A DNA stretch of 6,513 bases from Deltaproteobacteria bacterium (GTDB lineage Bacteria > Desulfobacterota > SM23-61). The stretch lies in NCBI GenBank assembly GCA_029857975.1, contig JAOUFX010000173.1:1-6513 (forward strand), in the 5' to 3' direction. The notes under the pieces are model-generated. The model was not told where the DNA came from. It saw nothing but the letters and a program-made list of their open reading frames with translations, and searched no databases. Both the position numbers and the translations under genes were made by a program. This document shows, piece after piece, positions 1-5,684 of the stretch (within the stretch, counting starts at the first letter, position 1; each line of letters opens with the position of its first letter).

Positions 1-1550
1 ATATAAACCGCAATCAATGAAGGTTCATATTCTTCGGCAGCCCGCCTGAGGATTTCTGGAAGCTCTCCGAGGCGTTTAAGCAAATTAAATTCTTCATCGG
101 AGGCGAGAACGCCATAGTCGACCGTTAAAGTCACTTCTCCGTGGTATTTTCTCATGATCCCACAGCAGCGTACATGAGCATTCTGGCAATACGGGCCGGT
201 GGCACCTTCAAAGCCCAGAATTCGCTCCCAGTCGAACTCCACGTCTTTGGTCCGTTTCGTTCTTAGGTCATTAAAGATGATGGCCCCCAGGCCTACAGCC
301 CGGGCGATATTTTTTCTCTCTTCTGCAGCAATCTTCCCGATACGCGCTTCTTTGTCTTCCCCCCGCTCTTCGATCACCCTTTCTGCTCGTTGAACAGCTT
401 CATCAACGACATCTTGCAAAAAAACTACTTCTCCCCTTCGGGTGCTCATCCCCAGGACATGTCCAAAATCCACATGGACCAACCGTTTACTCCACTCATA
501 GCCCATGAGATCCAAAACTTTGAACAACTGTTGAAAATGGAGCTTTTGGGGAACGCCCACGACATAGATCATCTTGGCGAAATTCCATTTCTGGAATCGA
601 TATTCGGCCGCCGCTATGTCCCGGGTAAGGTAAAGGGTGGCTTCATCTTTTTTTAGAATAAGGGCCGGAGGCATTTGGTAGGTCTCCAGGGGAACAATCC
701 ATGCCCCCTGGCTTTCTTCCAGGAGCCCAGCCCCACGCATCCGATCGATTAATGCGGGAAGCCTGTCCTGATAAAAGCTTTCCCCTTCGTAAGAATCAAA
801 AGTGATGCCCAGCAAGCTGTAAAGGCGTTTAAATTCTTCGACGCTGATCGCACGGAATCGACCCCAAAGGGCACGAGCTTCAGAGTTTCCCTCTTCCAGT
901 TTTTTAAACCAGGCTCTCGCCTCTTCGTGTAGAGCTTCATCGTCTTCACTCTCATGGTGAAACCGGTTGTATACTTCCAACAGATGTTTCAGGGGCTGGG
1001 TTTCCAACTGGTCCAAGTTCCCCCATCGTTTGAAGGCTGTAATCACCTCTCCAAACTGTTTTCCCCAATCACCTAAGTGGTTAAGTCGGAGTACTTGATA
1101 ACCCCGGCGTTCAAAAATCTGACAAAGAGCATTGCCAATGATGGTAGAACGGAGGTGGCCGACATGAAAAGGTTTGGCAATATTCGGAGAAGAGAATTCG
1201 ATTAAAACTCCTTTTCCCTTCCCTTCCGAACTTCGACCGTAGCTGGTATCCTCAAAAAAAATTCTTTTCAGCACAACCTCCGCCCAGGCCTCCCGCTGGA
1301 TGCGGAAATTGACGTAAGCTCCTGCAGCGGTACAATCGCTCAACAGCCCGACCGGCTTGAATTTCATAGCCACCTCCCGGGCCAAATTCTGGGGAGGCCT
1401 CCTCAGAGTCTTAGCCAATAGGAAGCAGGGAAAGGCGTAATCGCCCCATTGGGAGTCTCGAGGAACCTCGACCCATCGATGCAATTCCTCAGGGGCTAGG
1501 CCTGTTTCCCGGGAGATGAAATCAGCTATGGCTTGGATCACTTCGTTCAT
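1..1550 (-). CDS. argS: Arginyl-tRNA synthetase, C-terminal end cut by the window edge
   Basis: Class I aminoacyl-tRNA synthetase that attaches arginine to tRNA-Arg in the cytoplasm using ATP. I translated it by hand as one uninterrupted frame of 516 codons from the ATG at 1550 to position 3; no stop is reached, so roughly the last 40 residues of a usual ~555-residue bacterial ArgS lie outside. Seen in order: an N-terminal additional domain (about residues 1-85), the HIGH-type motif HVGH at 129-132 after SSPNIAKPF, the HLGDWGKQFG stretch at 158-167, the KMSKS-equivalent loop GMSTRRG at 367-373 (no canonical KMSKS, as in many ArgS), and the start of the DALR anticodon-binding domain at GATGPYCQNAHVR (449-461). 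The start is supported by AAAGGA just upstream (1556-1561). It lies 85 bases downstream of the hydrolase gene on the same strand, with no clear promoter of its own in the gap, so co-transcription is possible. Identification is essentially certain. Confidence 0.97.
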   Translation of the reverse strand, partial: MNEVIQAIADFISRETGLAPEELHRWVEVPRDSQWGDYAFPCFLLAKTLRRPPQNLAREVAMKFKPVGLLSDCTAAGAYVNFRIQREAWAEVVLKRIFFEDTSYGRSSEGKGKGVLIEFSSPNIAKPFHVGHLRSTIIGNALCQIFERRGYQVLRLNHLGDWGKQFGEVITAFKRWGNLDQLETQPLKHLLEVYNRFHHESEDDEALHEEARAWFKKLEEGNSEARALWGRFRAISVEEFKRLYSLLGITFDSYEGESFYQDRLPALIDRMRGAGLLEESQGAWIVPLETYQMPPALILKKDEATLYLTRDIAAAEYRFQKWNFAKMIYVVGVPQKLHFQQLFKVLDLMGYEWSKRLVHVDFGHVLGMSTRRGEVVFLQDVVDEAVQRAERVIEERGEDKEARIGKIAAEERKNIARAVGLGAIIFNDLRTKRTKDVEFDWERILGFEGATGPYCQNAHVRCCGIMRKYHGEVTLTVDYGVLASDEEFNLLKRLGELPEILRRAAEEYEPSLIAVY

Positions 1551-1635
1551 GAGTTCCTTTAAAACTTTTCATCTTTTTATTTTTCTACATTCTTATTTTT
1601 AATGCTCTGCCTTTTCTGTGACTAAAAAATCGCTT

Positions 1636-2454
1636 TCAACTAGCCAAAAGCTCCCCATAAATCTCTGGCCGCCGGTCCCGCAAGAAGGTCCACACCCGTC
1701 GAGTCCTTTCGATCTCCATGAGATCGATATCGGCCATAACCACTCCTTCTTGGCCGCCGCTGGGCTGGTCTACCAATTCTCCCTCGGGAGTGGCACAGAA
1801 ACTTTTTCCGTAAAAAACTTGTTTGGCCTCTTTTCCTACTCGGTTCACCCGCAAGATATAAACCCCGCTGGTGGCGGCATTGGCACAGATCACTTTTTCC
1901 CATTTTTCCTGAGAGGCGAAAGCAGCCGCCGTGGGAGAGAAAATTATCTGGACCCCTTTCAAGGCTAAAATTCGCGCTCCTTCCGGGAAAAAATTATCCC
2001 AACAGATTTGTACTCCCACCCGTCCGTAGCGCGTGTCCAGGACAGGAAAACCCAGGTCTCCGGGATGGAAATAAGCCTTTTCTTCCCATAAAGGAATTTG
2101 CGGAATATGGATCTTACGATATTTTCCCAAAATTTCTCCATCGGCGTCGATCACTACAGCCGTGTTGAAATAAAGACCCCGGGGGTCTTTCTCGAAAAAA
2201 GGGACAATGAGGACCACCTGTGACTTCCGAGCCACTTGTTGCAGGGTCTCCGTTGTTGGGCCTGGCACTTCTTCTGCTAACTGAAAATTCTCCGGCTTGA
2301 TGTCCATCGGAAACCAGTGCGTGGTGAAAAGCTCCTGGAAGCAAATAATTTTCGCTCCCTTTTCAGTGGCGATTTTGGCCAATAAATGAGCTTTTTCCAG
2401 GTTCCTTGCTTTATCTGGGGAACAGTTCATTTGAATGCCGGCGATTTTTAACAT
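1636..2454 (-). CDS. Carbon-nitrogen hydrolase (nitrilase superfamily), N-carbamoylputrescine amidase-like
   Basis: Cytoplasmic amidase of 272 residues. The superfamily hydrolyses non-peptide C-N bonds with a Glu-Lys-Cys triad, and all three are visible: E41 in CFQELF, K114 in YRKIHIP, and C151 in QICWDNFFPE; E124 or E125 is the likely second glutamate. The stretches PGPTTE (65-70), YRKIHIP, YFHPGDLGF, ICWD-x-FPE-AR and the C-terminal RDRRPEIYG (259-267) resemble N-carbamoylputrescine amidase (AguB), which yields putrescine, CO2 and ammonia in the agmatine route. It is somewhat shorter than typical AguB (~290). No agmatine deiminase gene is in view, so the substrate is inferred only, and another small carbamoyl or amide compound is possible. 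The ATG start is well set: GAGGAG at 2465-2470, 10 bases upstream, and a promoter at 2482-2510 giving a leader of only about 20 bases. It precedes argS on the same strand. Confidence 0.93.
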   Translation of the reverse strand: MLKIAGIQMNCSPDKARNLEKAHLLAKIATEKGAKIICFQELFTTHWFPMDIKPENFQLAEEVPGPTTETLQQVARKSQVVLIVPFFEKDPRGLYFNTAVVIDADGEILGKYRKIHIPQIPLWEEKAYFHPGDLGFPVLDTRYGRVGVQICWDNFFPEGARILALKGVQIIFSPTAAAFASQEKWEKVICANAATSGVYILRVNRVGKEAKQVFYGKSFCATPEGELVDQPSGGQEGVVMADIDLMEIERTRRVWTFLRDRRPEIYGELLAS

Positions 2455-2464
2455 GATTGTTCAA

Positions 2465-2470
2465 CTCCTC
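2465..2470 (-). promoter_or_regulatory. Shine-Dalgarno site of the hydrolase gene
   Basis: GAGGAG reads on the minus strand ten bases before the ATG at 2454. It fixes this ATG as the start; no other in-frame start nearby has such a site. Confidence 0.8.
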
Positions 2471-2481
2471 AGTTTTGTTAA

Positions 2482-2510
2482 AGTTTAGCCCCTTTCTCCC
2501 CATGGGTCAA
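2482..2510 (-). promoter_or_regulatory. Sigma-70-like promoter of the hydrolase gene
   Basis: On the minus strand a -35 box TTGACC (2510-2505, five of six to consensus) is followed after exactly 17 bases by a -10 box TAAACT (2487-2482, four of six). Transcription would begin near 2475, a few bases before the Shine-Dalgarno, giving a very short leader. It would drive the hydrolase and perhaps argS. The 9-bp-period repeat at 2532-2558 begins about 20 bases upstream of the -35 box. The call rests on consensus matching only. Confidence 0.6.
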
Positions 2511-2531
2511 GGAAGAAAAGGTCCACTTGGC

Positions 2532-2558
2532 CACAGAGGCCACAGAGAACGTAGAGGA
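2532..2558 (+). repeat. Three 9-bp tandem units, CACAGAG-type repeat (copy 1)
   Basis: Three consecutive 9-mers: CACAGAGGC, CACAGAGAA and CGTAGAGGA, with a poly-A run after them. They share the consensus C-R-C-A-G-A-G-R-N with two further copies at 5445-5497 (same strand) and 5645-5676 (opposite strand). All three copies are intergenic. I infer a dispersed repeat family; its function is unknown. Confidence 0.75.
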
Positions 2559-2579
2559 AAAAAGCCCAATCTCACATTG

Positions 2580-2683
2580 ATGATCGCGTAAAAAATCATA
2601 AAAGCCGTCACTCCTGCTAAAGCAGTCCCGCCTATGGCGGGACAGAACTACTGAAGTTAATGGGATTCTCGCTTTCGCGGGAA
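2580..2683. repeat. REP-like dispersed palindromic element, three hairpins in tandem
   Basis: Three small palindromes sit next to one another: CTGCT-AA-AGCAG (2614-2625), the perfect 7-bp stem TCCCGCC-TAT-GGCGGGA (2626-2642), and TTCTCGC-TTTC-GCGGGAA (2666-2683, one G.T pair). The last closely resembles the common environmental REP-like sequence GATTCCCGCTTTCGCGGGAA, and GTCACTCCTGC at 2607-2617 looks like its complementary-orientation partner. The preceding CGCGTAAAAAATCAT (from 2585) may be part of the same element. The position just beyond the cold-shock gene terminator is typical for such elements. No transposase is in the window. Palindromes are seen directly; family membership is from memory of similar repeats. 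Confidence 0.65.
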
Positions 2684-2720
2684 ACCCGAAAATGGGAGGA
2701 AAAGGACTCTTGATGAATTT

Positions 2721-2755
2721 AAAAAAAGACCCCGGAGAAACTGTCCCCCGGGGTC
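2721..2755 (-). terminator. Rho-independent terminator of the cold-shock gene
   Basis: On the minus strand GACCCCGG (2755-2748) pairs perfectly with CCGGGGTC (2735-2728) across a 12-base loop, and is followed at once by seven T (2727-2721). It lies about 40 bases after the cold-shock stop codon. This is the only strong intrinsic terminator in the window and should make the cold-shock gene a single-gene transcript at its 3' end. Confidence 0.9.
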
Positions 2756-2796
2756 ACATGCGGGTCCTTCGCTATATGATATCTTATATCTGGGAA

Positions 2797-3000
2797 TTAC
2801 ACCTTCACTACTTGCGTCGCTTGAGGCCCTTTTGCGCCTTCTGTTATCTCAAATTCTACCTTCTGGCCCTCGGCCAAGGACTTGAACCCATCTCCCTGAA
2901 TGGCTGTATAATGAACAAAGATATCCCTTCCACCTTCCTGTTCAATAAAGCCATACCCCTTGCTATCATTGAACCACTTCACCCGACCGATCAACTTCAT
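2797..3000 (-). CDS. csp: Cold-shock protein of the CspA family (CSD domain)
   Basis: A 67-residue single cold-shock-domain protein, the usual family size. These proteins bind single-stranded RNA and DNA and act as RNA chaperones, either at low temperature or constitutively. Seen: the start [14 protein letters not shown]1 as KGYGFI (14-19), RNP2 as DIFVHY (26-31), the [13 protein letters not shown] stretch, and the closing [10 protein letters not shown]. The ATG at 3000 is chosen over an in-frame ATG at 3093 because AAAGGAGG (3007-3014) lies six bases before it and the domain begins here; the extra 31 residues would have no homology and would overlap the probable promoter. It has its own promoter (3084-3142), a leader of about 75 bases with a small hairpin GCCGA/TCGGC (3055-3070), and a strong terminator. 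Whether it is cold-induced cannot be read from the sequence. Confidence 0.96.
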   Translation of the reverse strand: MKLIGRVKWFNDSKGYGFIEQEGGRDIFVHYTAIQGDGFKSLAEGQKVEFEITEGAKGPQATQVVKV

Positions 3001-3083
3001 TAAACGCCTCCTTTTTCTTGCCCGAACCGATGACCCGCAAACCAGTCCGCTACCGCCGATATCGCTCGGCCTATCCGCCGTTG

Positions 3084-3142
3084 CCCATACCATAATTCCT
3101 TAAATTCTGTCAAGAATTATTTTTAATAATTTTAATAATTAG
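3084..3142 (-). promoter_or_regulatory. Probable promoter of the cold-shock gene, with A/T-rich upstream tract
   Basis: On the minus strand a perfect -35 box TTGACA (3113-3108) is followed after 18 bases by TATGGG (3089-3084), a weak -10. Directly upstream of the -35 box is a nearly pure A/T stretch (3114-3142) that on the plus strand contains TTTTAATAA twice in tandem (3121-3129 and 3130-3138). It has the place and composition of an UP element that contacts the RNA polymerase alpha subunit. The tract also fills the gap to the rlmN stop codon. The start would be near 3077, so the leader is about 75 bases. Box matching only; the weak -10 lowers confidence. Confidence 0.55.
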
Positions 3143-4201
3143 TTACCCTCCAAGTTCTGGGTATTTTCCCCCCAGCTGCCCACAGGCGGCCATTATGTCT
3201 GCCCCCTTGCTCAGCCTTACCATGGTTGTAAAACGGTGCGCCATAAGCACTGCCCGAAACTTTTTCAGGGTATCATCATCAGGCCGCTTAAAGGGGCTTT
3301 CAGGGTGCTCGTTAAAAGGAAGCAGATTCACTTTGGCTTGAATCCCTTGCAATAATTGCGCTAAACGATGGGCATCTTCCTCCGAATCATTCACCCCCCT
3401 TATCAGAACATATTCGAAAGTAATCTTTTCCCGGTGGGCTAAAGGAATTTTTCGGCACGCGGCCAGCAAATCTTTTAAAGGATACTTGCGGTTGATGGGC
3501 ATCAATTGGCTGCGCTGCCCATGGGTCGAAGCATTCAGGGAAATTGCTAATTTGACAAAGTGCCGCCGGGAACAAAGTTCTTCCATCTCCGGAATGATTC
3601 CGGCAGTGGAAAGAGTAACCCGGCGGTGGGAAAATTGAAGCCCGCGGGGAGACCGGATAATTTCCAGCGCTCGCATTACATTCTGAAAGTTATTCAGCGG
3701 CTCCCCCATTCCCATGAGGACAAGGTTGGTAAGTTTCTCCTCCGAGGAGAGCGTGGCCTGAACTCCGATCACCTGATCGATGATCTCAGCGGATGAGAGG
3801 TTGCGGGCCAACCCCCGGCTTCCGGTGAGGCAAAATTTGCACCCCAGAGCGCACCCGGCCTGGCTAGAAAGGCAAAGCGTAAAGTGGTCTTTTTCGGGTA
3901 GGAGGACGCTTTCAATCGTTTCGCCATCAGCCAGAAGAAAGCGGTATTTTCTGGTTCGATCCGGAGAAACCTTTACCTCCAGATTTTCCAAGAAACTGAT
4001 CCAGGCACTTTCTGCCAATTTTTGGCGAAATTTTTTGGCTAAGTCCGTCATCTCCCCAAAGGTTCGTGCACGACGCGCGTATAGCCATCGAGCCAATTGC
4101 TCGGCTCGAAAAGGTTTTTCGCCCAGGGAAAGCACAAAAGATTCTAATTCGGCAAGTGACAAATTTTTCAGATTCACTGGGGTGTTTTGTTCTCGCATCA
4201 T
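3143..4201 (-). CDS. rlmN: Dual-specificity rRNA/tRNA adenine-C2 methyltransferase (radical SAM)
   Basis: RlmN methylates C2 of A2503 in 23S rRNA and, in E. coli, of A37 in some tRNAs, using a radical SAM mechanism. The product is 352 residues from the ATG at 4201. Seen: the iron-sulfur cluster motif C117-x3-C121-x2-C124, the preceding C110 (matching E. coli C118), the GMGEPLNN motif (164-171), and C340 in MAACGQL, matching the catalytic methyl-carrying C355. These fit RlmN; I see no specific sign of the resistance enzyme Cfr. The ATG at 4201 overlaps the last base of the flavoprotein stop (TGATG), and a second in-frame ATG follows at 4198. An upstream ATG at 4231 lies inside the flavoprotein gene and would add ten residues of basic sequence, so I reject it. 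The Shine-Dalgarno is poor (GAGG at 4215-4218), which fits start by translational coupling. No intrinsic terminator follows. Confidence 0.97.
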   Translation of the reverse strand: MMREQNTPVNLKNLSLAELESFVLSLGEKPFRAEQLARWLYARRARTFGEMTDLAKKFRQKLAESAWISFLENLEVKVSPDRTRKYRFLLADGETIESVLLPEKDHFTLCLSSQAGCALGCKFCLTGSRGLARNLSSAEIIDQVIGVQATLSSEEKLTNLVLMGMGEPLNNFQNVMRALEIIRSPRGLQFSHRRVTLSTAGIIPEMEELCSRRHFVKLAISLNASTHGQRSQLMPINRKYPLKDLLAACRKIPLAHREKITFEYVLIRGVNDSEEDAHRLAQLLQGIQAKVNLLPFNEHPESPFKRPDDDTLKKFRAVLMAHRFTTMVRLSKGADIMAACGQLGGKYPELGG

Positions 4202-5433
4202 CAAATGGCCGCGGCCTCGCCGGCAACCCATCCCGTGCTGAACGCCGCCTGTAAGTTATACCCACCTGTTTTCCCGTCCACGTCCATGATCTCTCCGCAA
4301 AAGTAAAGACCCGGAATGATCTTCGATTCCATCGTTGAGGGATGGATCTCGGGCACGGAAACGCCGCCGGCCGTGATGATGGCTTCCTCGAGAGGCCGGG
4401 GACCCTTAATCGTCAGCCGCCAGTCCTTAAGCAAATGTAAAAGGCGCTTCCTGTCACCTGAACGCACCTCATTCCCCCTTATCGCCGGAGAGATCCCGGC
4501 TCTTTGGATGAAAACGGGGATAAACCGTCTGGGTAAAAGGTTGGGCAGGATATTGAGGATTTGTTTCCGGCTATGCTTTTGAAATTCGCGGACCAACCGA
4601 GCTTCCACCTGCTCGGGGGATAAAGCCGGTTTAAAATCGATGGATAAATCCACTCTGGCACTGGATAGCTTATCTACCGCCAATCCGCTCAGGGTAAGAA
4701 TGATTGGGCCCGATACGCCAAAATGGGTGAAAAGCATTTCGCCAAATTCTTCTGCGGCCTTCCGGCCATCAAAGAGCAATGTAACCTTCACATTCTTCAA
4801 TCCTAATCCCTGAAGTTCCCGGACATAAGGTTCTTCAACCTCCAGCGGAACCAGGGCGGGCCGAATCCGTTGGATCGTATGTCCAAGTTTTTCCGCCATT
4901 CTGAACCCATCGCCGGAGGATCCAGTCTGGGAGTAAGATGCACCTCCGGTCGCCAGAATGACTTTGGCTGCCTTGAATTGCCCCGCATCGGTCCGTACTC
5001 CGATTATACGGTTATCATCAACCAAAATTTCCCGCACCGGTGAATGAATCTGGACTGCGGCCCTCTGGGAATTGACGTAACCGCGCAGGACCCGGACCAC
5101 ATCCTGCGCCCGGCTGGAAGCTGGAAAGATCCGCCTTCCTCTCTCCTCAATCACTGGCAGGCCACGGGAGGTAAAAAAGGAAATTAAATCATCGTTGAAG
5201 AAGCGAGAAAAGACATTGTGCAGGAATTTTCCATTGTGCCGGTAGCTTTCGATAAAGGTTGGCAGGTCCCCGCCGTTGGTCAGGTTACAACGGCCTTTGC
5301 CGGTCAAGGTCAGTTTGACTCCCACCCGACCCATTTTTTCCAGAAGGAGCACCTTGCATCCCTGCTCTGCGGCCCGCCCGGCAGCCATAAGACCCGAGGC
5401 CCCTCCTCCGATTACGATTACATCCGGCTTCAA
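4201..5433 (-). CDS. NAD(P)/FAD-dependent oxidoreductase, HI0933/YhiN (BaiN-like) family
   Basis: A 410-residue flavoprotein of the HI0933 family, full length. Members bind FAD; most are uncharacterised, and BaiN of clostridia is reported to act in bile-acid dehydroxylation, a role with no support here. Seen: the N-terminal dinucleotide-binding motif VIVIGGGASG (5-14), the family signature LTGKGRCNLTN (43-53), ATGGASYSQTGSSGDG (161-176), FTHFGVSGP (235-243), and the C-terminal FAD-contacting region GGVSVPEI, YFCGEIMDVDG and TGGYNLQAAF (356-398). The start is a TTG at 5433. It is forced, because an in-frame TGA lies only 15 bases upstream (5448-5446) and the FAD motif begins four residues in. 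The gene overlaps rlmN by one base, forming an operon. Its Shine-Dalgarno lies within the repeat copy at 5445-5497. No partner gene tells the substrate. Confidence 0.95.
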   Translation of the reverse strand: MKPDVIVIGGGASGLMAAGRAAEQGCKVLLLEKMGRVGVKLTLTGKGRCNLTNGGDLPTFIESYRHNGKFLHNVFSRFFNDDLISFFTSRGLPVIEERGRRIFPASSRAQDVVRVLRGYVNSQRAAVQIHSPVREILVDDNRIIGVRTDAGQFKAAKVILATGGASYSQTGSSGDGFRMAEKLGHTIQRIRPALVPLEVEEPYVRELQGLGLKNVKVTLLFDGRKAAEEFGEMLFTHFGVSGPIILTLSGLAVDKLSSARVDLSIDFKPALSPEQVEARLVREFQKHSRKQILNILPNLLPRRFIPVFIQRAGISPAIRGNEVRSGDRKRLLHLLKDWRLTIKGPRPLEEAIITAGGVSVPEIHPSTMESKIIPGLYFCGEIMDVDGKTGGYNLQAAFSTGWVAGEAAAI

Positions 5434-5442
5434 ATTCCAGAA

Positions 5443-5447
5443 CCTTC
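5443..5447 (-). promoter_or_regulatory. Shine-Dalgarno that decides the TTG start of the flavoprotein gene
   Basis: GAAGG reads on the minus strand nine bases before the TTG at 5433. It overlaps the end of the repeat (GGTGAAGG), so the ribosome site is partly built from repeat sequence. With the in-frame TGA at 5448-5446 no earlier start is possible. Confidence 0.55.
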
Positions 5448-5497
5448 ACCGCAGAGATCGCTGAGAACGCAGATTTGCGCAGATAACCGCAGATAAT
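5445..5497 (+). repeat. Five tandem 9-10-bp units, CGCAGAG-type repeat (copy 2)
   Basis: After TTCAC the units are CGCAGAGAT (5450), CGCTGAGAA (5459), CGCAGATTTG (5468), CGCAGATAAC (5478) and CGCAGATAAT (5488). The first two are 9 bp and the last three are 10 bp, so the period changes within the array. The first units match copies 1 and 3. It abuts the start of the flavoprotein gene, with 11 bases between TTCAC and the TTG codon. Confidence 0.75.
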
Positions 5498-5530
5498 TAT
5501 TTTCTTTTTGGTTTGTCCTGATAATCTGTA

Positions 5531-5566
5531 TTTACCCTGTTAGATAGAAAAAAATAACAGGGTGAA
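5531..5566. repeat. Inverted repeat with 9-bp perfect stem
   Basis: ACCCTGTTA (5534-5542) is the exact reverse complement of TAACAGGGT (5555-5563), across a 12-base A-rich loop. Adding the flanking TTT/GAA extends the stem to 12 pairs with one G.T. No T-run follows on either strand, so it is not an ordinary terminator. It lies in the middle of the ndk-flavoprotein gap. Confidence 0.7.
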
Positions 5567-5594
5567 TCCGTGTCCAAAAAGGAATTTCCTATAC

Positions 5595-5616
5595 AATTTA
5601 ATTATGCCATTAAATT
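5595..5616. repeat. A/T-only inverted repeat
   Basis: AATTTAAT (5595-5602) and ATTAAATT (5609-5616) form a perfect 8-bp A/T stem around a six-base loop. It sits in a very A/T-rich part of the ndk-flavoprotein gap and could also be chance in such composition. Confidence 0.4.
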
Positions 5617-5644
5617 TTGGTTTTTAGCCTTTAAATTTAATTTT

Positions 5645-5676
5645 TTCTCGGCGGTCTCTTTGCTCTCTGTGGTGAA
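5645..5676 (-). repeat. Three 9-bp tandem units, CACAGAG-type repeat (copy 3)
   Basis: On the minus strand TTCAC is followed by CACAGAGAG, CAAAGAGAC and CGCCGAGAA, three exact 9-mers. The outer 13 bases differ from the outer 13 of copy 2 at one position only and lie in inverted orientation to it, 8 bases after the ndk stop codon. Confidence 0.75.
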
Positions 5677-5684
5677 AAGTATTT

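Larger units (their letters stand above)
2455..2796. other. Gene-free gap between cold-shock and hydrolase genes
   Basis: 342 bases without a supportable gene. From right to left it holds the cold-shock gene's terminator (2721-2755), a REP-like group of three hairpins with flank (2580-2683), the 9-bp-period repeat (2532-2558), the hydrolase promoter (2482-2510) and its Shine-Dalgarno. A plus-strand reading frame across 2692-3003 is only the antisense of the cold-shock gene and its terminator. Confidence 0.8.

Noticed and set aside
367..373. Missing KMSKS motif in ArgS as a sign of a broken enzyme
   Set aside because: Many arginyl-tRNA synthetases naturally have a GMSTRxG loop at this place; the frame is intact.
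1624..1651. Terminator-like structure overlapping the hydrolase stop
   Set aside because: On the minus strand GCTTTT pairs with GAAAGC (one G.T) and six T follow, but the stem is short, weak and includes the stop codon; a real terminator is doubtful.
1618..1968. 116-codon plus-strand frame
   Set aside because: Antisense to the hydrolase gene, whose catalytic residues and start site are clear.
2797..3093. 98-residue version of the cold-shock protein starting at ATG 3093
   Set aside because: The extra 31 residues match nothing in the family, have no Shine-Dalgarno and lie across the probable promoter; AAAGGAGG at 3007-3014 points to the ATG at 3000.
3143..4231. rlmN starting at ATG 4231
   Set aside because: It would overlap the flavoprotein gene by 31 bases and add a basic ten-residue stretch not typical of RlmN; the TGATG junction gives a better start.
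3780..4241. 153-codon plus-strand frame
   Set aside because: It is antisense to rlmN, whose motifs are complete; the frame has no recognisable motifs.
5450..5497. CRISPR-like array
   Set aside because: Units are 9-10 bp with no unique spacers and no cas gene in the window; this is a short tandem repeat.
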